Shown: positions 35,698 through 46,574, counted from the stretch's first letter. The stretch is 64,000 nucleotides of DNA from Acinetobacter halotolerans (GCF_004208515.1 NZ_SGIM01000001.1:310001-374000); one strand, 5' to 3'. The notes: generated by a model from the letters alone, not told the origin. Numbers and translations are program-made.

Positions 35698-37113
35698 TTA
35701 AAGAAAGAATAAGTAAAAGAAGATTGAAATCACGGCAATACATAATACATTCAGGATGAAACCAACTTTCATCATTTCACGTTGTTGAATATGCCCAGTA
35801 CCAAATACAATTGCATTTGGTGGTGTTGCCACAGGGAGCATGAAGGCACACGATGCTCCGAGACCAATCACCAATACAAGGATTTCTTTTGGAAGCCCCA
35901 TTTGCGCGGCAATTGCCGCAAAGACCGGAACTAGAAGCGCGGCAGAAGCAGTATTGCTGGTCAGCTCTGTCAAGAAAATAATAAACGCAGCAACCACAAT
36001 AATCACCAAGAATGGCGATGCACCACCAAAGGCGTTGGCAAGGGTTTGTCCGAGCACCAATGATGAACCTGAATCTTTTAAAACCGCACTGAGTGTTAAT
36101 CCACCACCGAATAACATGAGTACACCCCAATCGGTGTTATCCGAGATATCTTTCCATGTCGCGATCCCTAAAATCACCACCATACATGCTGCGGCAATCG
36201 CCACCCACGTATCTGGTTGGCTAATTCCAAACTGCTCACTCACACTTTTGCCGAAGATCCAACCCAAAGCTGTCACCACAAACAAGATCATAGTGAGCAT
36301 GCGATCCCGATTCCAAGGAATCGTTTCAGCTTTGAATTCAACGCGATGGTTTAATTTAGGGCGTAAAACCAGATATAAGCTGACTAACATTGCTGGGAAA
36401 AGAAGCAACATCATCGGTAAGCCGATTTTCATCCAGTCAGCGAAGTCATAGCCTAGTGCTTTGGCTGCAATGGCATTGGGAGGTGAGCCGACGAGGGTAC
36501 CTAAGCCACCAATATTGGCTGAATAGGCGATACCGAGCAAAATGAACACAAAGGTTTTGCGCTCTTTGGCTGCATCAAAGTGAGAAAGTAATCCCAATGC
36601 AAGCGGCAACATCATCGCCGCCGTTGCAGTATTGGAGATCCACATCGATAAAAATGCAGTGACGACACAGATTGCCAGTACTGCGAGCCCCAAATGTCCG
36701 CGAGATAAGGCAATGACCCACATCGCGATCTTTCGATCCAGCTTTTGCACATGTAAGGCAGTTGCTAAAGCAAAACCACCAAAAAAGAGGAAAATAATTG
36801 GATCAGCGAAAGTGCTGAGTGCTTTGGATGTGGTAATCGGACTGATTTCGTCATTACTACCAACGCTTGGCATACCCACCAAAACGGCTAAAATAGGAAC
36901 CAAAAGCGCAGTGATGGTGATGTGGATGGCTTCAGTAAGCCATAAAGTGCCAATAAAGAATAATAAACTTAAGCCTTTGTTGGCATTTTGCTCATAAGGG
37001 AGAATTTCATATAAACCGAATGACAGCAAGGCTGCAATTGCAATGATGATCCAGCCACGCAATACGCCTTTAGGCATTGCATTGGTTGGTGTTTCTAAGT
37101 GAGGAACATTCAT
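35698..37113 (-). CDS. DASS (SLC13) family anion:Na+ symporter
   Basis: Inner-membrane divalent anion:sodium symporter (471 aa). Both SNT substrate/Na+ motifs are visible: SNTATAAMMLPLALG in the first repeat and SNTASAALLVPVFAA in the second, each followed by the (A/P)xPPNAI loops (GSPPNAIAAK and ATPPNAIVFG). Substrates of the family include succinate, citrate, tartrate and sulfate; the sequence does not decide. Monocistronic, convergent with the AztD-like gene. Confidence 0.9.
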   Translation of the reverse strand: MNVPHLETPTNAMPKGVLRGWIIIAIAALLSFGLYEILPYEQNANKGLSLLFFIGTLWLTEAIHITITALLVPILAVLVGMPSVGSNDEISPITTSKALSTFADPIIFLFFGGFALATALHVQKLDRKIAMWVIALSRGHLGLAVLAICVVTAFLSMWISNTATAAMMLPLALGLLSHFDAAKERKTFVFILLGIAYSANIGGLGTLVGSPPNAIAAKALGYDFADWMKIGLPMMLLLFPAMLVSLYLVLRPKLNHRVEFKAETIPWNRDRMLTMILFVVTALGWIFGKSVSEQFGISQPDTWVAIAAACMVVILGIATWKDISDNTDWGVLMLFGGGLTLSAVLKDSGSSLVLGQTLANAFGGASPFLVIIVVAAFIIFLTELTSNTASAALLVPVFAAIAAQMGLPKEILVLVIGLGASCAFMLPVATPPNAIVFGTGHIQQREMMKVGFILNVLCIAVISIFFYLFFL

Positions 37114-37616
37114 ACAATATCCTTATTTGTGTTGTTATCTATCACTCAATTTCACGTGACCGAATAACCATATTTTTAGCGAATCAATAGTAAATGCTAA
37201 CTTCTATCATCCATGTAAATTTTTTTTAAATCCGTGTACTCCTTGCCCAATAACTACATCCAAGTAAGGCAAAAAAGTAGGTAGATAAAGTCTGGAGTGC
37301 ATTCCTGTCCAGTTTTTGAACGTTTGAATTTTATGGTATTTGAGCTGTAAGTGGTATTTAGTTTTTTGATAAAAATCTATGTGATATTTATTTTTATTAT
37401 AAATAGGAATTTTCTCAATTTTACATAATAAGTTTTTAGGCCTATGTACATTAGGCATTGGTCTAATTCGAAGAGATTTATTTTAGGAGGACGCTGTCGA
37501 TTTTAGAGAAATACAATGTCTGATGTTTTAACATGTAACCAAAATGTATCTTATAAAAGCTTAAGTGTATACTGCCGCAACCCATCAAACACAACACGAT
37601 TCCAGCAAGGTGCATT
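37114..37616. other. Intergenic region between DASS transporter and HPP-CBS gene
   Basis: 503 bp without a convincing gene. A minus-strand 83-codon ORF at 37207-37458 has no coding character. A near-palindrome GCCTATGTACATTAGGC lies at about 37439-37455. A TATACT -10-like hexamer at 37568-37573, 44 bp before the GTG of the next gene, is the likely promoter. Confidence 0.45.
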
Positions 37617-38720
37617 GTGAGCTTTACTCAATCTGATTGGCTAAATTTTCTTAAACCTAACTATAAAATCCTCCCACTTAAAGAGCGTTTGCTTTCAGGC
37701 TTTGGCGCATTATGTGGTTTGGCAATATCGTCATTATTGAGTTGGTATGTACTAGGTGGGATGAATGCATGGTATATAGCACCGATGGGAGCTTCATCGG
37801 TATTGCTTTTTGCGGTACCAAACAGTCCATTGGCGCAACCATGGAATGTGATTGTCGGTAATACGTTGGCTGGTGTAATAGGTGTTGCTTGTGTGCAATG
37901 GTTGCCAGATTTAACCACAGCATTTAGTGTGGCGGTTGGTCTAGCCATATTTGTGATGATGACCACAGACTCTTTACACCCGCCAAGTGGGGCAGTGGCG
38001 ATCACAGCTGTATTAGGGGGCGAGGCAGTTCAGCGTCTAGGTTTCTATTTTGTGCTTTATCCTGTCTTATTAAATTCAATTTTATTGTTGTTATTTGCGG
38101 TGTTTTTTAATCGCTTAATTGGACGACATTATCCAATGACCGCTCATGTCAATGCACGAAGCAAAGATCCAACACCGACACAGAAAGTATCGATTCAACC
38201 CAAAGATATTGAATATGCTTTAGAACAACACACTGAATTACTTGATATTAGTCAATACGACTTAGAAAAAATCATTTTAGACGCGCAAGAGCGTGCACAT
38301 GGGCGCTTGCAAAATAGCTTTGTTTGCCAAGATATTATGAGTCGGGATGTGATCACGCTGCATGAGAATGATGATATTCATCAGGCATTAGATAAGTTCA
38401 AAGCGGTTAATATAATGAGCTTGCCTGTGGTCAATCGTGAGGAAAAACTTGTCGGCACACTAGCTTTATATGAAGTGGTTGAATGGTTTAAAAGTGCGAC
38501 TGATCCAAGGAACTCTTGGCAACATTATGTTCGTCAAATTATGAGTCGTAGGGTCGTGACCGTTGAACCGCTACAACCGATTCAAGACCTCATACCTTAT
38601 TTTGTAGAGAAGTCTTTTAATTATATCCCTGTGGTTGAGAATCAACGTTTGATTGGAATGATCAGTCGTGCTGATATGATTGCTGCTTTACAACAACAAT
38701 TAAGTCGTCAGCGACTTTAA
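37617..38720 (+). CDS. HPP-family membrane protein with two CBS domains
   Basis: A 367-residue fusion. The N-terminal HPP domain, about 20-175, has 4-5 TM helices and the naming motif (DSLHPPSGAVA near residue 120). The cytoplasmic C-terminus holds a CBS pair, about 235-365 (QDIMSRDVITLHEND and RQIMSRRVVTVEPLQP), likely to bind an adenine nucleotide and gate activity. Starts at GTG with AAGG 6 nt upstream. Plant and cyanobacterial HPP proteins have been linked to nitrite transport; whether that applies here is unknown. Confidence 0.88.
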   Translation: MSFTQSDWLNFLKPNYKILPLKERLLSGFGALCGLAISSLLSWYVLGGMNAWYIAPMGASSVLLFAVPNSPLAQPWNVIVGNTLAGVIGVACVQWLPDLTTAFSVAVGLAIFVMMTTDSLHPPSGAVAITAVLGGEAVQRLGFYFVLYPVLLNSILLLLFAVFFNRLIGRHYPMTAHVNARSKDPTPTQKVSIQPKDIEYALEQHTELLDISQYDLEKIILDAQERAHGRLQNSFVCQDIMSRDVITLHENDDIHQALDKFKAVNIMSLPVVNREEKLVGTLALYEVVEWFKSATDPRNSWQHYVRQIMSRRVVTVEPLQPIQDLIPYFVEKSFNYIPVVENQRLIGMISRADMIAALQQQLSRQRL

Positions 38721-38728
38721 TTGAGATA

Positions 38729-38769
38729 AAAAAAGCTACGGTTGTATTAGGGGTAAATTCAACCGTAGC
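38729..38769 (-). terminator. Intrinsic terminator of pspC-like gene
   Basis: The 10-bp perfect stem GCTACGGTTG/CAACCGTAGC is followed on the minus strand by seven T residues. It also lies 10 bp past the HPP-CBS stop, but lacks a T-run on the plus strand. Confidence 0.85.
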
Positions 38770-38782
38770 GACCAAAAGTGAA

Positions 38783-39052
38783 TTAACGTTTTATGCTTTG
38801 ATCATCATAAATAGTTTTCACAGGTTGTTGATAATTTTGTATATGTTCTACTGGTGTTGTTTGTCTCTTGGGAATGACCAACCATAAAATCAGATACACT
38901 AAAATACCAGGAAAAGCGGCGCTTAGGATCGAGATCACAACAAAGATTAAGCGTAGTAAATTTGCGTTCCAACCAAAACGTTCAGCAATACCGCCCATTA
39001 CACCTGCGATCATGCTTTTTTGGTTTGAGCGATATAAACCAGTATTGGTCAT
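38783..39052 (-). CDS. PspC-domain protein
   Basis: An 89-residue protein starting at ATG 39052, where AAGGAG is well placed; the frame is open 17 codons further up but without RBS. It shows the PspC domain: LYRSNQKSMIAGVMGGIAER followed by one TM helix (LLRLIFVVISILSAAFPGILVYLILWLVIP). PspC-type proteins sense envelope stress; no pspABF partners are adjacent. Monocistronic with its own terminator. Confidence 0.88.
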   Translation of the reverse strand: MTNTGLYRSNQKSMIAGVMGGIAERFGWNANLLRLIFVVISILSAAFPGILVYLILWLVIPKRQTTPVEHIQNYQQPVKTIYDDQSIKR

Positions 39053-39408
39053 CGAATTCTTCTCCTTAACGTAATGAAATGACAGCAAAAAAAATATATT
39101 CATAGATGAGTTGCTGTTTATTATGAAATAGGGGCGATATACATTTTTTTAAAGTTTAAATAGATAAGAGATTAGTTACGTTGTGTAAAATGCTGCTGGA
39201 AAAACCAACAGTATCGCCTAAAATGCACCGACTTAAAGCAGACTGCTTTGTCGCCTTAGGATTCAGTTCTATGGGCTTACCTTCGATAGTTCATGATGTA
39301 TGGACGTAGAGAATAGATACATTCTCTGTTCTTTATATTCTCCAAGATTTTTGGGGTGGATTGTGTGGGTTTCGTCGATAGCGATGTTGATGTTAGAGAT
39401 TTGTGGAT
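39053..39408. other. Intergenic region upstream of lipoprotein gene
   Basis: 356 bp without a convincing gene. It contains short dyads: CTGCTGG/CCAACAG near 39192, AAAGCAGACTGCTTT near 39235, and AGAGAAT-AGATAC-ATTCTCT at 39308-39327. None is a clear terminator or known operator. Confidence 0.45.
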
Positions 39409-40071
39409 ATGCAGTTCAGGTGGTTGTTACTACAGTATGTGAGTATAGGATGTGTATTAACTCTCGGTTTGAGTGCGTGTGATCGTGATCATTCAGAATC
39501 CGCCAAACAAATCCAAAAGCAATCAAATTACGAAGCAAGCGTTGTACAGGATGAGCAACCTTCATTCGCTGATGATGGTGTGCCATTAACTAAAATTGCG
39601 GGACAAGCAACATTGCCATATTCAGGTGCAGGGAAACGTAATTTAACCCAACCTTCTGAAACTGGTCTGACCTATGTGGGGCGTTATCATGCGCGTATTC
39701 CATGTACCGATGCTTTTGCAGGATGCGTGAATCAAGAGAAAGAAGCAGAATATATTTTGAATCTATTAGAAGATGGTTCAGTTTATTGGATCAATACCAG
39801 TTTTGGCCGCTTAGGGATAGATTCTTCTCATAATGTAGCTAAGATTGAGCAAACCTGTAATCAAGTGCAATGGTACGCGCATGAAGAACTGAATGAAATT
39901 ATGGTTCGTTGTGATGCCGCGAATATTAGCTTGTATTTTAAGGTTAACCAAAATCAAGATTTGGTTCTAAATTTAGAGAAAATTTGGAACGACAATAATG
40001 GTGAAAATCAGAAATTCTTTAAAGAATACCCATTTCCTGAAAAAGCCTATGAGTTTAAGAAAATACAATAG
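39409..40071 (+). CDS. Hypothetical lipoprotein
   Basis: A 220-residue predicted lipoprotein from ATG 39409 (a GTG two codons earlier is also possible). Signal with lipobox LSAC about 21-24 residues in, a polar spacer, then a domain with four cysteines (IPCTDAFAGC, EQTC and VRC) suited to two disulfides. The segment YHARIPCTDAFAGCVNQEKEAEYILNLLEDGSVYW is like the copper-resistance NlpE-type start (small-molecule or stress-sensing lipoproteins), an uncertain similarity. Ends at a strong bidirectional terminator. Confidence 0.65.
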   Translation: MQFRWLLLQYVSIGCVLTLGLSACDRDHSESAKQIQKQSNYEASVVQDEQPSFADDGVPLTKIAGQATLPYSGAGKRNLTQPSETGLTYVGRYHARIPCTDAFAGCVNQEKEAEYILNLLEDGSVYWINTSFGRLGIDSSHNVAKIEQTCNQVQWYAHEELNEIMVRCDAANISLYFKVNQNQDLVLNLEKIWNDNNGENQKFFKEYPFPEKAYEFKKIQ

Positions 40072-40073
40072 AA

Positions 40074-40106
40074 TAAAAAAAGAGCGCATATCGCGCTCTT
40101 TTTTTA
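40074..40106. terminator. Bidirectional intrinsic terminator
   Basis: The stem AAAGAGCGC/GCGCTCTTT with an ATATC loop is flanked by A and T runs, between the lipoprotein gene and the convergent acyl-CoA dehydrogenase. Confidence 0.92.
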
Positions 40107-40115
40107 CAATTCTAA

Positions 40116-41939
40116 TTAGTAATCGAAGCTGAAGTGTTCTGGTGCAAGTGAAGTCAAGGTGCGTGAAGACGAAACCATTGATTCTGCATGACCTTGAGCA
40201 CGTGGCAACAAACGGTCAAAATAGAAATCAGCAACTTTGATTTTTGCTTTATAGAATTCTGGTGTTTCGATGCCGTCACCCGCTTCTAATTTCTCAGAAG
40301 CAACCACAGCTTGTTGTGCCCAGAAGTAAGCCATCATCACGTAGCCAGAGAACATCAAGAAATCAGCAGAAGCTGAAGAAACGATGTCACGATCCTTACG
40401 TGCAGCAAGCATGATACGAACAGTCAATGTATTCCACTGTGCGCAAAGCTTAGTCAAATCCCAAGCAAAACGACGTAAGTACTTGTTACGTGCATGTGTT
40501 GCACAGAACTTTAAGATTTCAGCGGTATAGTCACGAACCACTTTACCTTTCGAGCTTAAAAGAACTTTACGACCGAGCAAATCAAGTGCTTGAATGCCTG
40601 TAGTACCTTCGTACAAAGTCGAGATACGTGCATCACGTGCGATCTGTTCCATACCCCATTCACGGATATAGCCATGACCACCAAACACTTGCATACCATT
40701 ATTTGCTGATTCTAAACCAAGCTCAGTCAAGAAGCCTTTTAGAATCGGAGTATAGAAACCAAGTTTGTCATCATGTGCTTCATAAGCCGCTTGATCACCA
40801 TTTGCGATAGCATCTGTCATTTTGTCAGCAAGTTTAGCTGCGTGGTAGATCATTGAACGACCACCTTCCGCAATTGCTTTTTGCGTTAACAGCAGGCGAC
40901 GTACGTCAGCATGGTGAATGATCGCATCAGCTACGCGCTCAGGTTCTTTCTTGCCAGAAAGTGCACGCATTGACATACGGTCTTTGGCATACGGTAAGGC
41001 ACCTTGGTAAGAAAGTTCTGCGTGAGCAACACCTTGAACCGCAGTACCAATACGTGCAGTGTTCATGAAGGTAAACATTGCATGCAAACCTTTATTCACT
41101 TCACCGATTAAGTAACCTGTTGCATTATCAAAATTCAATACTGCTGTCGCAGAGGCTTTAATCCCCATTTTGTGTTCGATTGAACCACAAGAAACAGTAT
41201 TGCGTTCACCTACGCCACCATCCGCAGTAGGGATGAATTTAGGTACGATGAATAGTGAGATACCACGTGTACCTGCAGGTGCATCTGGAAGACGAGCAAG
41301 CACAATGTGAATAATGTTTTCTGTTAAATCGTGCTCACCTGCAGAGATGAAGATTTTAGTACCAGAAAGCTGATAAGTCCCATCTTCTTGAGGTTCTGCT
41401 TTAGTTTTAACTTGACCTAAATCTGTACCACATTGAGGTTCAGTCAAGCACATCGTACCAGACCAAGTACCTTCAACCAGTTTAGGCATATAGGTATTTT
41501 TTTGCTCTTCTGTACCAAATTGCATGATGGTGTTCATACAACCAGTACTCAAACCTGGATACATGGTGAAAGACCAGTTTGCAGTCCCCATCATTTCAGA
41601 TTTGATTAGGTTTAAAGACATTGGTAAGCCTTGACCACCAAACTCTTCTGGATATGAAAGACCCTGCCAACCACCCATGACAAATTGGTCATACGCTTCT
41701 TTGAAGCCTTTAGGGGTTGTGACTTCGCCATTGTTGAAAGTACAGCCTTCTTCATCACCTGACTGATTGAGTGGAGAAAGTACGTTTTCGCAGTAATCTG
41801 CCGCACCTTCAAGAATCATATCAACAGTTTCAGCATCAGCATTTTGACCACTTGCTAAAGTTTGGTAATGTGCTGGATAATCTAACATTTCGTTCATTAA
41901 GAAACGAACATCACGGAGTGGGGCTTTATAAGCTGGCAT
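40116..41939 (-). CDS. Acyl-CoA dehydrogenase with DmdC-like C-terminal domain
   Basis: FAD-dependent acyl-CoA dehydrogenase of 607 aa, the long form with a C-terminal extension (about 470-600) as in DmdC and the pseudomonad FadE1/FadE2 enzymes. Visible motifs are the FAD/substrate block LTEPQCGTDLGQVKTKA, GTKIFISAGEHD, the NTARIGTAVQG helix and the catalytic-base region ISTLYEGTTGIQALDLLGRK with the Glu in YEGT. The usual reaction is the first step of fatty acyl-CoA beta-oxidation. Chain-length specificity cannot be read. Monocistronic. Confidence 0.9.
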   Translation of the reverse strand: MPAYKAPLRDVRFLMNEMLDYPAHYQTLASGQNADAETVDMILEGAADYCENVLSPLNQSGDEEGCTFNNGEVTTPKGFKEAYDQFVMGGWQGLSYPEEFGGQGLPMSLNLIKSEMMGTANWSFTMYPGLSTGCMNTIMQFGTEEQKNTYMPKLVEGTWSGTMCLTEPQCGTDLGQVKTKAEPQEDGTYQLSGTKIFISAGEHDLTENIIHIVLARLPDAPAGTRGISLFIVPKFIPTADGGVGERNTVSCGSIEHKMGIKASATAVLNFDNATGYLIGEVNKGLHAMFTFMNTARIGTAVQGVAHAELSYQGALPYAKDRMSMRALSGKKEPERVADAIIHHADVRRLLLTQKAIAEGGRSMIYHAAKLADKMTDAIANGDQAAYEAHDDKLGFYTPILKGFLTELGLESANNGMQVFGGHGYIREWGMEQIARDARISTLYEGTTGIQALDLLGRKVLLSSKGKVVRDYTAEILKFCATHARNKYLRRFAWDLTKLCAQWNTLTVRIMLAARKDRDIVSSASADFLMFSGYVMMAYFWAQQAVVASEKLEAGDGIETPEFYKAKIKVADFYFDRLLPRAQGHAESMVSSSRTLTSLAPEHFSFDY

Positions 41940-42179
41940 AATCTTAATCCTGTATTGGAATCATTTTGGATTATCTGTTTCGATACCTTAGATTATTCAC
42001 AATGGTGACACAAATACATTGATAAGCCCAGTAGAAAAAAATGTCAGAAAAGCGAATTTTGAAGAATATTTGTTGAGGTGGAAGTCCCTTTTTTGTTTGA
42101 GTTTTAGACGTATGTTTATGATGAAAATGGGTCAATTTTTAGTTGAAAGTATAATGATATAAAGGTGGTTGGTAAAACT

Positions 42180-44531
42180 ATGCGTTTAAAATATTTAACT
42201 TTATGTTTGTTGGGGCTGAGTCTTTCAGCATGTTCACAACATGTCATTAAAACCAATACAAGTACGGCTGGTTTAGAGCAAAAGGCCATCAATAGTATTA
42301 ATGCGATGTATGAATACCCAAGTTATGATTATCGCGGAAAATTTAATGTTCATATTGAGCCTAACCAAAATAAGTCTACTGCTCGCTTACAGCCAGCGCC
42401 ATTAGATGCTGCATTAAAACAAAAAGTTGAACAATATTTAAAAGATCAAAAAGTCAATTTAAATAGCAAACAAAAGCAAGCCTTATATGATGCACTGGCA
42501 CAAGATAAGAGCTCATATGGTCAAACCAAAGTGGATAAAGTCATTCAGTCCATGGCAACGATTTTGAATGATATGCAATTTGAATATGATGGTTCGGTGC
42601 ATTATCGTCAAAAAATGGGTTCATTTAATTTGACCGCGCGCTATGAAAAACCGACGCTATTGGTACAAGCCAAAATGCCTATGGTGCTAGATTTGAATGA
42701 CCATAAGTTTTACGTCAATTATTTTGGATTTATGCCATATTTGGTCAATAAAGAAAATCAGAGTAATTTGGCATATTTCGATTTTTCGAAGTATCAAGGT
42801 TTGATCAAGCAAGTCGATTACAAGAAGTTTGTGGAATACCTCAAAGCATCAAGTGGCGTGTTTTATCGTTTGGCGGATCAGCAAAATATACAGGCTTTGC
42901 CAGTGTCATCAGCAGAACGTGCGGCAGGTGTCGTTGAAAAAATTCGCTTAAAAACAACGATTGAAGAAGCATTCTTGCAATCGAGTTTATATGGCAAAGT
43001 CAATGAAAAATATTTAATGCAAAGCATTTTCAATATCAATGAACAGAGCCTAGAAAAACTGATCGCAGATGAAGTTGATGCTCAAAGTAAGCCTAAAAAA
43101 CCATCTTCTACAAAAAATACCAAAACTTCATCTGATGATGCGAGTGTGGTGAGTCAGCAGCTTTATCAATTGGTGAATCAACATTTTGGTGTTGAGGATG
43201 AAGCTGATGCCTATGACTCTGCTTCTGAGGATGCGTCTGCTGCCGCTTTGGAAGCAGCGGAAGCAACACAAGCTGCAGCATGGGAAAGTGATGATGGGGA
43301 TCATGCAGTAAAAAATGGCGATGGGTCTGAATCTGATGTGGAAGCTGCTTATGAAAGTGGTTTAAGTCGTGAGCAGTGTGATTCTTTATCATCAAATCCA
43401 AAAATCACTTATGGCGATGCACAATACTGCCAAAGTATGCATGGGGTTGATGTATTCAACCCAACGCAATCAAGTGCTTCTGGTCTAATTTCTTATATTG
43501 CGAAACTAAGCACGTTGGAAGAGTTATTCTCTGTTTATAACCAAGCTCAGTTTATTGATGATCATGCATTCAAAGCACTCTGGATCAAACATCAGACTGA
43601 GATTAATCAAGCATTGCCTGTCGCTGATAAACGTAATCCATTCATTATGGATATTAGTTTAGATGACAAAGGTCGTGCGATTAACTATGACTATGATCTC
43701 AATTATACTTCTCCAGAATTGCAATCCCGTGTGAACCTTAAAGCGGATATGCAAGTTTTAAATTATGGAAAAGCGACATCGATTGATCGAGCACAATTAA
43801 AACGTGCCAAAACATGGTCGGAAGTGAGTAAGGGGTCGATGTTCGAGCAATCAATTGACCGATTCACTGAAAAAATGGGTCAGGCAGGGATTGTAGAGCG
43901 TGCCGCACAGCCATATACATTGTCATTGGATGATCAGCTTAAAGTGATTGCTGAACAACGTTATGATGCAACTCGATCATATGAGCAGACTTATAAAGCT
44001 GTATTTATAGCCAAATTAACGGAAAGTACACCACAGGTGGTACAGCGTTATTCAACCAAAGAGTTGCAAGAAATAGCCAGTGTGTATGCCTATTGGTATT
44101 CAAGTGAAGAGGTATACAATCCTCAAGGGACAGCGCTTAAAGCGATAGAAGCGTTACAAAAGAAACACCATCTAGAAGACGATGAGCAGTTTAATTATCC
44201 GTTGGGCGAGTCGGTTGATCGTATTGTCAGTGGTGCATTGCGTGGTGATAAAGATCGTCAAGCATGGAAGAAGTTGCAAGCACAATATAAGCAACCACAA
44301 CAGCTATTTGCTAAACAATATCAAATTCAATTTGAACGTGAGAATGGTGCTTCAAGTGAGGAAAAAATCTTACTTGAGCAGACTGCAAATATTTTAGGGC
44401 AAGTGTATGTGGCAGCACGACAAAACAAGTTGACCTTGAAGACGATTCAAAACTTAAAGGTTGATCATGATGAGTTTATTGATTATGAAATCTTTAAAGA
44501 TGTTTATCAAAAGATGTTAACGATTAAGTAA
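42180..44531 (+). CDS. Large hypothetical lipoprotein
   Basis: A 783-residue predicted lipoprotein from ATG 42180 (GTG 42165 adds five residues). Lipobox LSAC with Cys at about 18, then a globular region to about 300, an acidic disordered stretch with Ala/Glu/Asp-rich low complexity (about 310-400, residues ...SEDASAAALEAAEATQAA...), then a second largely helical region to the C-terminus. No enzyme motif or known domain is recognised. It is likely anchored in the outer membrane. Ends at a strong terminator shared with aroE. Confidence 0.75.
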   Translation: MRLKYLTLCLLGLSLSACSQHVIKTNTSTAGLEQKAINSINAMYEYPSYDYRGKFNVHIEPNQNKSTARLQPAPLDAALKQKVEQYLKDQKVNLNSKQKQALYDALAQDKSSYGQTKVDKVIQSMATILNDMQFEYDGSVHYRQKMGSFNLTARYEKPTLLVQAKMPMVLDLNDHKFYVNYFGFMPYLVNKENQSNLAYFDFSKYQGLIKQVDYKKFVEYLKASSGVFYRLADQQNIQALPVSSAERAAGVVEKIRLKTTIEEAFLQSSLYGKVNEKYLMQSIFNINEQSLEKLIADEVDAQSKPKKPSSTKNTKTSSDDASVVSQQLYQLVNQHFGVEDEADAYDSASEDASAAALEAAEATQAAAWESDDGDHAVKNGDGSESDVEAAYESGLSREQCDSLSSNPKITYGDAQYCQSMHGVDVFNPTQSSASGLISYIAKLSTLEELFSVYNQAQFIDDHAFKALWIKHQTEINQALPVADKRNPFIMDISLDDKGRAINYDYDLNYTSPELQSRVNLKADMQVLNYGKATSIDRAQLKRAKTWSEVSKGSMFEQSIDRFTEKMGQAGIVERAAQPYTLSLDDQLKVIAEQRYDATRSYEQTYKAVFIAKLTESTPQVVQRYSTKELQEIASVYAYWYSSEEVYNPQGTALKAIEALQKKHHLEDDEQFNYPLGESVDRIVSGALRGDKDRQAWKKLQAQYKQPQQLFAKQYQIQFERENGASSEEKILLEQTANILGQVYVAARQNKLTLKTIQNLKVDHDEFIDYEIFKDVYQKMLTIK

Positions 44532-44539
44532 TTCAAAGC

Positions 44540-44574
44540 AAAAAAAGAACCTGCATCATGCAGGTTCTTTTTTT
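44540..44574. terminator. Bidirectional intrinsic terminator
   Basis: AAAGAACCTGCAT and ATGCAGGTTCTTT form a perfect stem with flanking A and T runs between the large lipoprotein gene and the convergent aroE. Confidence 0.93.
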
Positions 44575-44584
44575 GGAGATTGAT

Positions 44585-45373
44585 TTATAAGAAATCTTTT
44601 AGTTCAGGTTTAACTGCGTTCCAAATATAAAAGGCTTCGATGGCTTGTCCAACCAGCATGCCAAACCCATCAGTAGATGGAACTTGACGTGCTTGGGCTT
44701 GATCAAGAAAACTAGAGGGCTTGCCATAGGCCATTTCATAAGCATGATGGAAAATTAAACTTTCAGGAAGTTGTAAAGCATCACCTGTTAAGCTTGCCGA
44801 TGTTGCGTTAATCACCAAATCAAATTCACCAGAAAGTTGTTCTAAGCCAATCGCACTCAACTCAGCCTGTACTACAGCATCTTTTAAATCATTGACCAGT
44901 TGTTCAGCACGGGCTAGGGTACGATTCGCAATAACAATTTTTTTTGCGCCTGCCTGTACCAATGGGTAGATTACACCGCGCGTTGCACCACCTGCCCCTA
45001 AAATTAAAATACGGCTATTTTCAAGATTCCAACCAAGTGCTTGAATCGCAGCAACGAGTCCTTGACCATCGGTATTGTCGCCGTAGAGTTTGCCATCCTG
45101 CATCCACAGCGTATTTACCGCTTTGGCAATCTTGGCACGTTCTGTTAGTTGGTCGCACAATGCAAATGCTTGTTCTTTAAAAGGAACGGTGACATTCATG
45201 CCGATGCCACCTTGAGAAAAGAATGTCTTAGTCGTCGTTTCAAAACCATCTAAAGGCGCAAGAATTTTTTTATAGTTCAAATCAACGCCAGTTTTTGCTG
45301 CAAAAGCATGATGTAGTTCAGGTGAGCGAGATTGTTCAATTGGATTTCCAATTACAGCAAATTGTTTGGTCAT
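44585..45373 (-). CDS. aroE: Shikimate dehydrogenase
   Basis: NADP-dependent enzyme reducing 3-dehydroshikimate to shikimate in aromatic amino-acid synthesis (262 aa). It shows the substrate motif NPIEQSRSPELHH, the catalytic Lys in NVTVPFKEQA, Asp in DNTDGQGL and the cofactor loop GAGGATRGV. It is downstream of hemF on the same strand but a terminator separates them, so separate transcription is likely. Confidence 0.96.
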   Translation of the reverse strand: MTKQFAVIGNPIEQSRSPELHHAFAAKTGVDLNYKKILAPLDGFETTTKTFFSQGGIGMNVTVPFKEQAFALCDQLTERAKIAKAVNTLWMQDGKLYGDNTDGQGLVAAIQALGWNLENSRILILGAGGATRGVIYPLVQAGAKKIVIANRTLARAEQLVNDLKDAVVQAELSAIGLEQLSGEFDLVINATSASLTGDALQLPESLIFHHAYEMAYGKPSSFLDQAQARQVPSTDGFGMLVGQAIEAFYIWNAVKPELKDFL

Positions 45374-45461
45374 ACTTTTACCTAAAACTTTATAAATGAT
45401 CTGTTTGGTATGGATTGTACTTGATGTTTAACGGCACTAAATATACGACAATCTGAGAGTC

Positions 45462-45490
45462 TAAAAAAAGCATCTATATTTAGATGCTTT
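45462..45490 (-). terminator. Intrinsic terminator of hemF
   Basis: The stem AAAGCATCTA/TAGATGCTTT with a TATT loop is followed by T residues on the minus strand, 17 bp beyond the hemF stop. Confidence 0.85.
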
Positions 45491-45506
45491 AAAAATAAGA
45501 AAGTAT

Positions 45507-46475
<969 letters not shown>

Positions 46476-46502
46476 TTAGTGATATCAAAACATAAAACCA
46501 TA

Positions 46503-46542
46503 ATAAAAGTAAGGGATTTTTATAAGAATAAAAATCCCTTAC
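46503..46542 (-). terminator. Intrinsic terminator of ribA
   Basis: A perfect 15-bp stem (GTAAGGGATTTTTAT with its complement) has a four-base loop. On the minus strand it is followed by TTTTATTA. It lies 32 bp beyond the ribA stop. Confidence 0.85.
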
Positions 46543-46574
46543 TTACTTTATCTTTATTAATTTATAAAAATGAA

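Noticed and set aside
37207..37458. 83-codon minus-strand ORF
   Set aside because: Lacks coding composition, RBS and any recognisable motif; lies in a promoter-type gap.
43108..43401. His-rich minus-strand ORF inside the large lipoprotein gene
   Set aside because: Shadow of the acidic low-complexity linker on the other strand.
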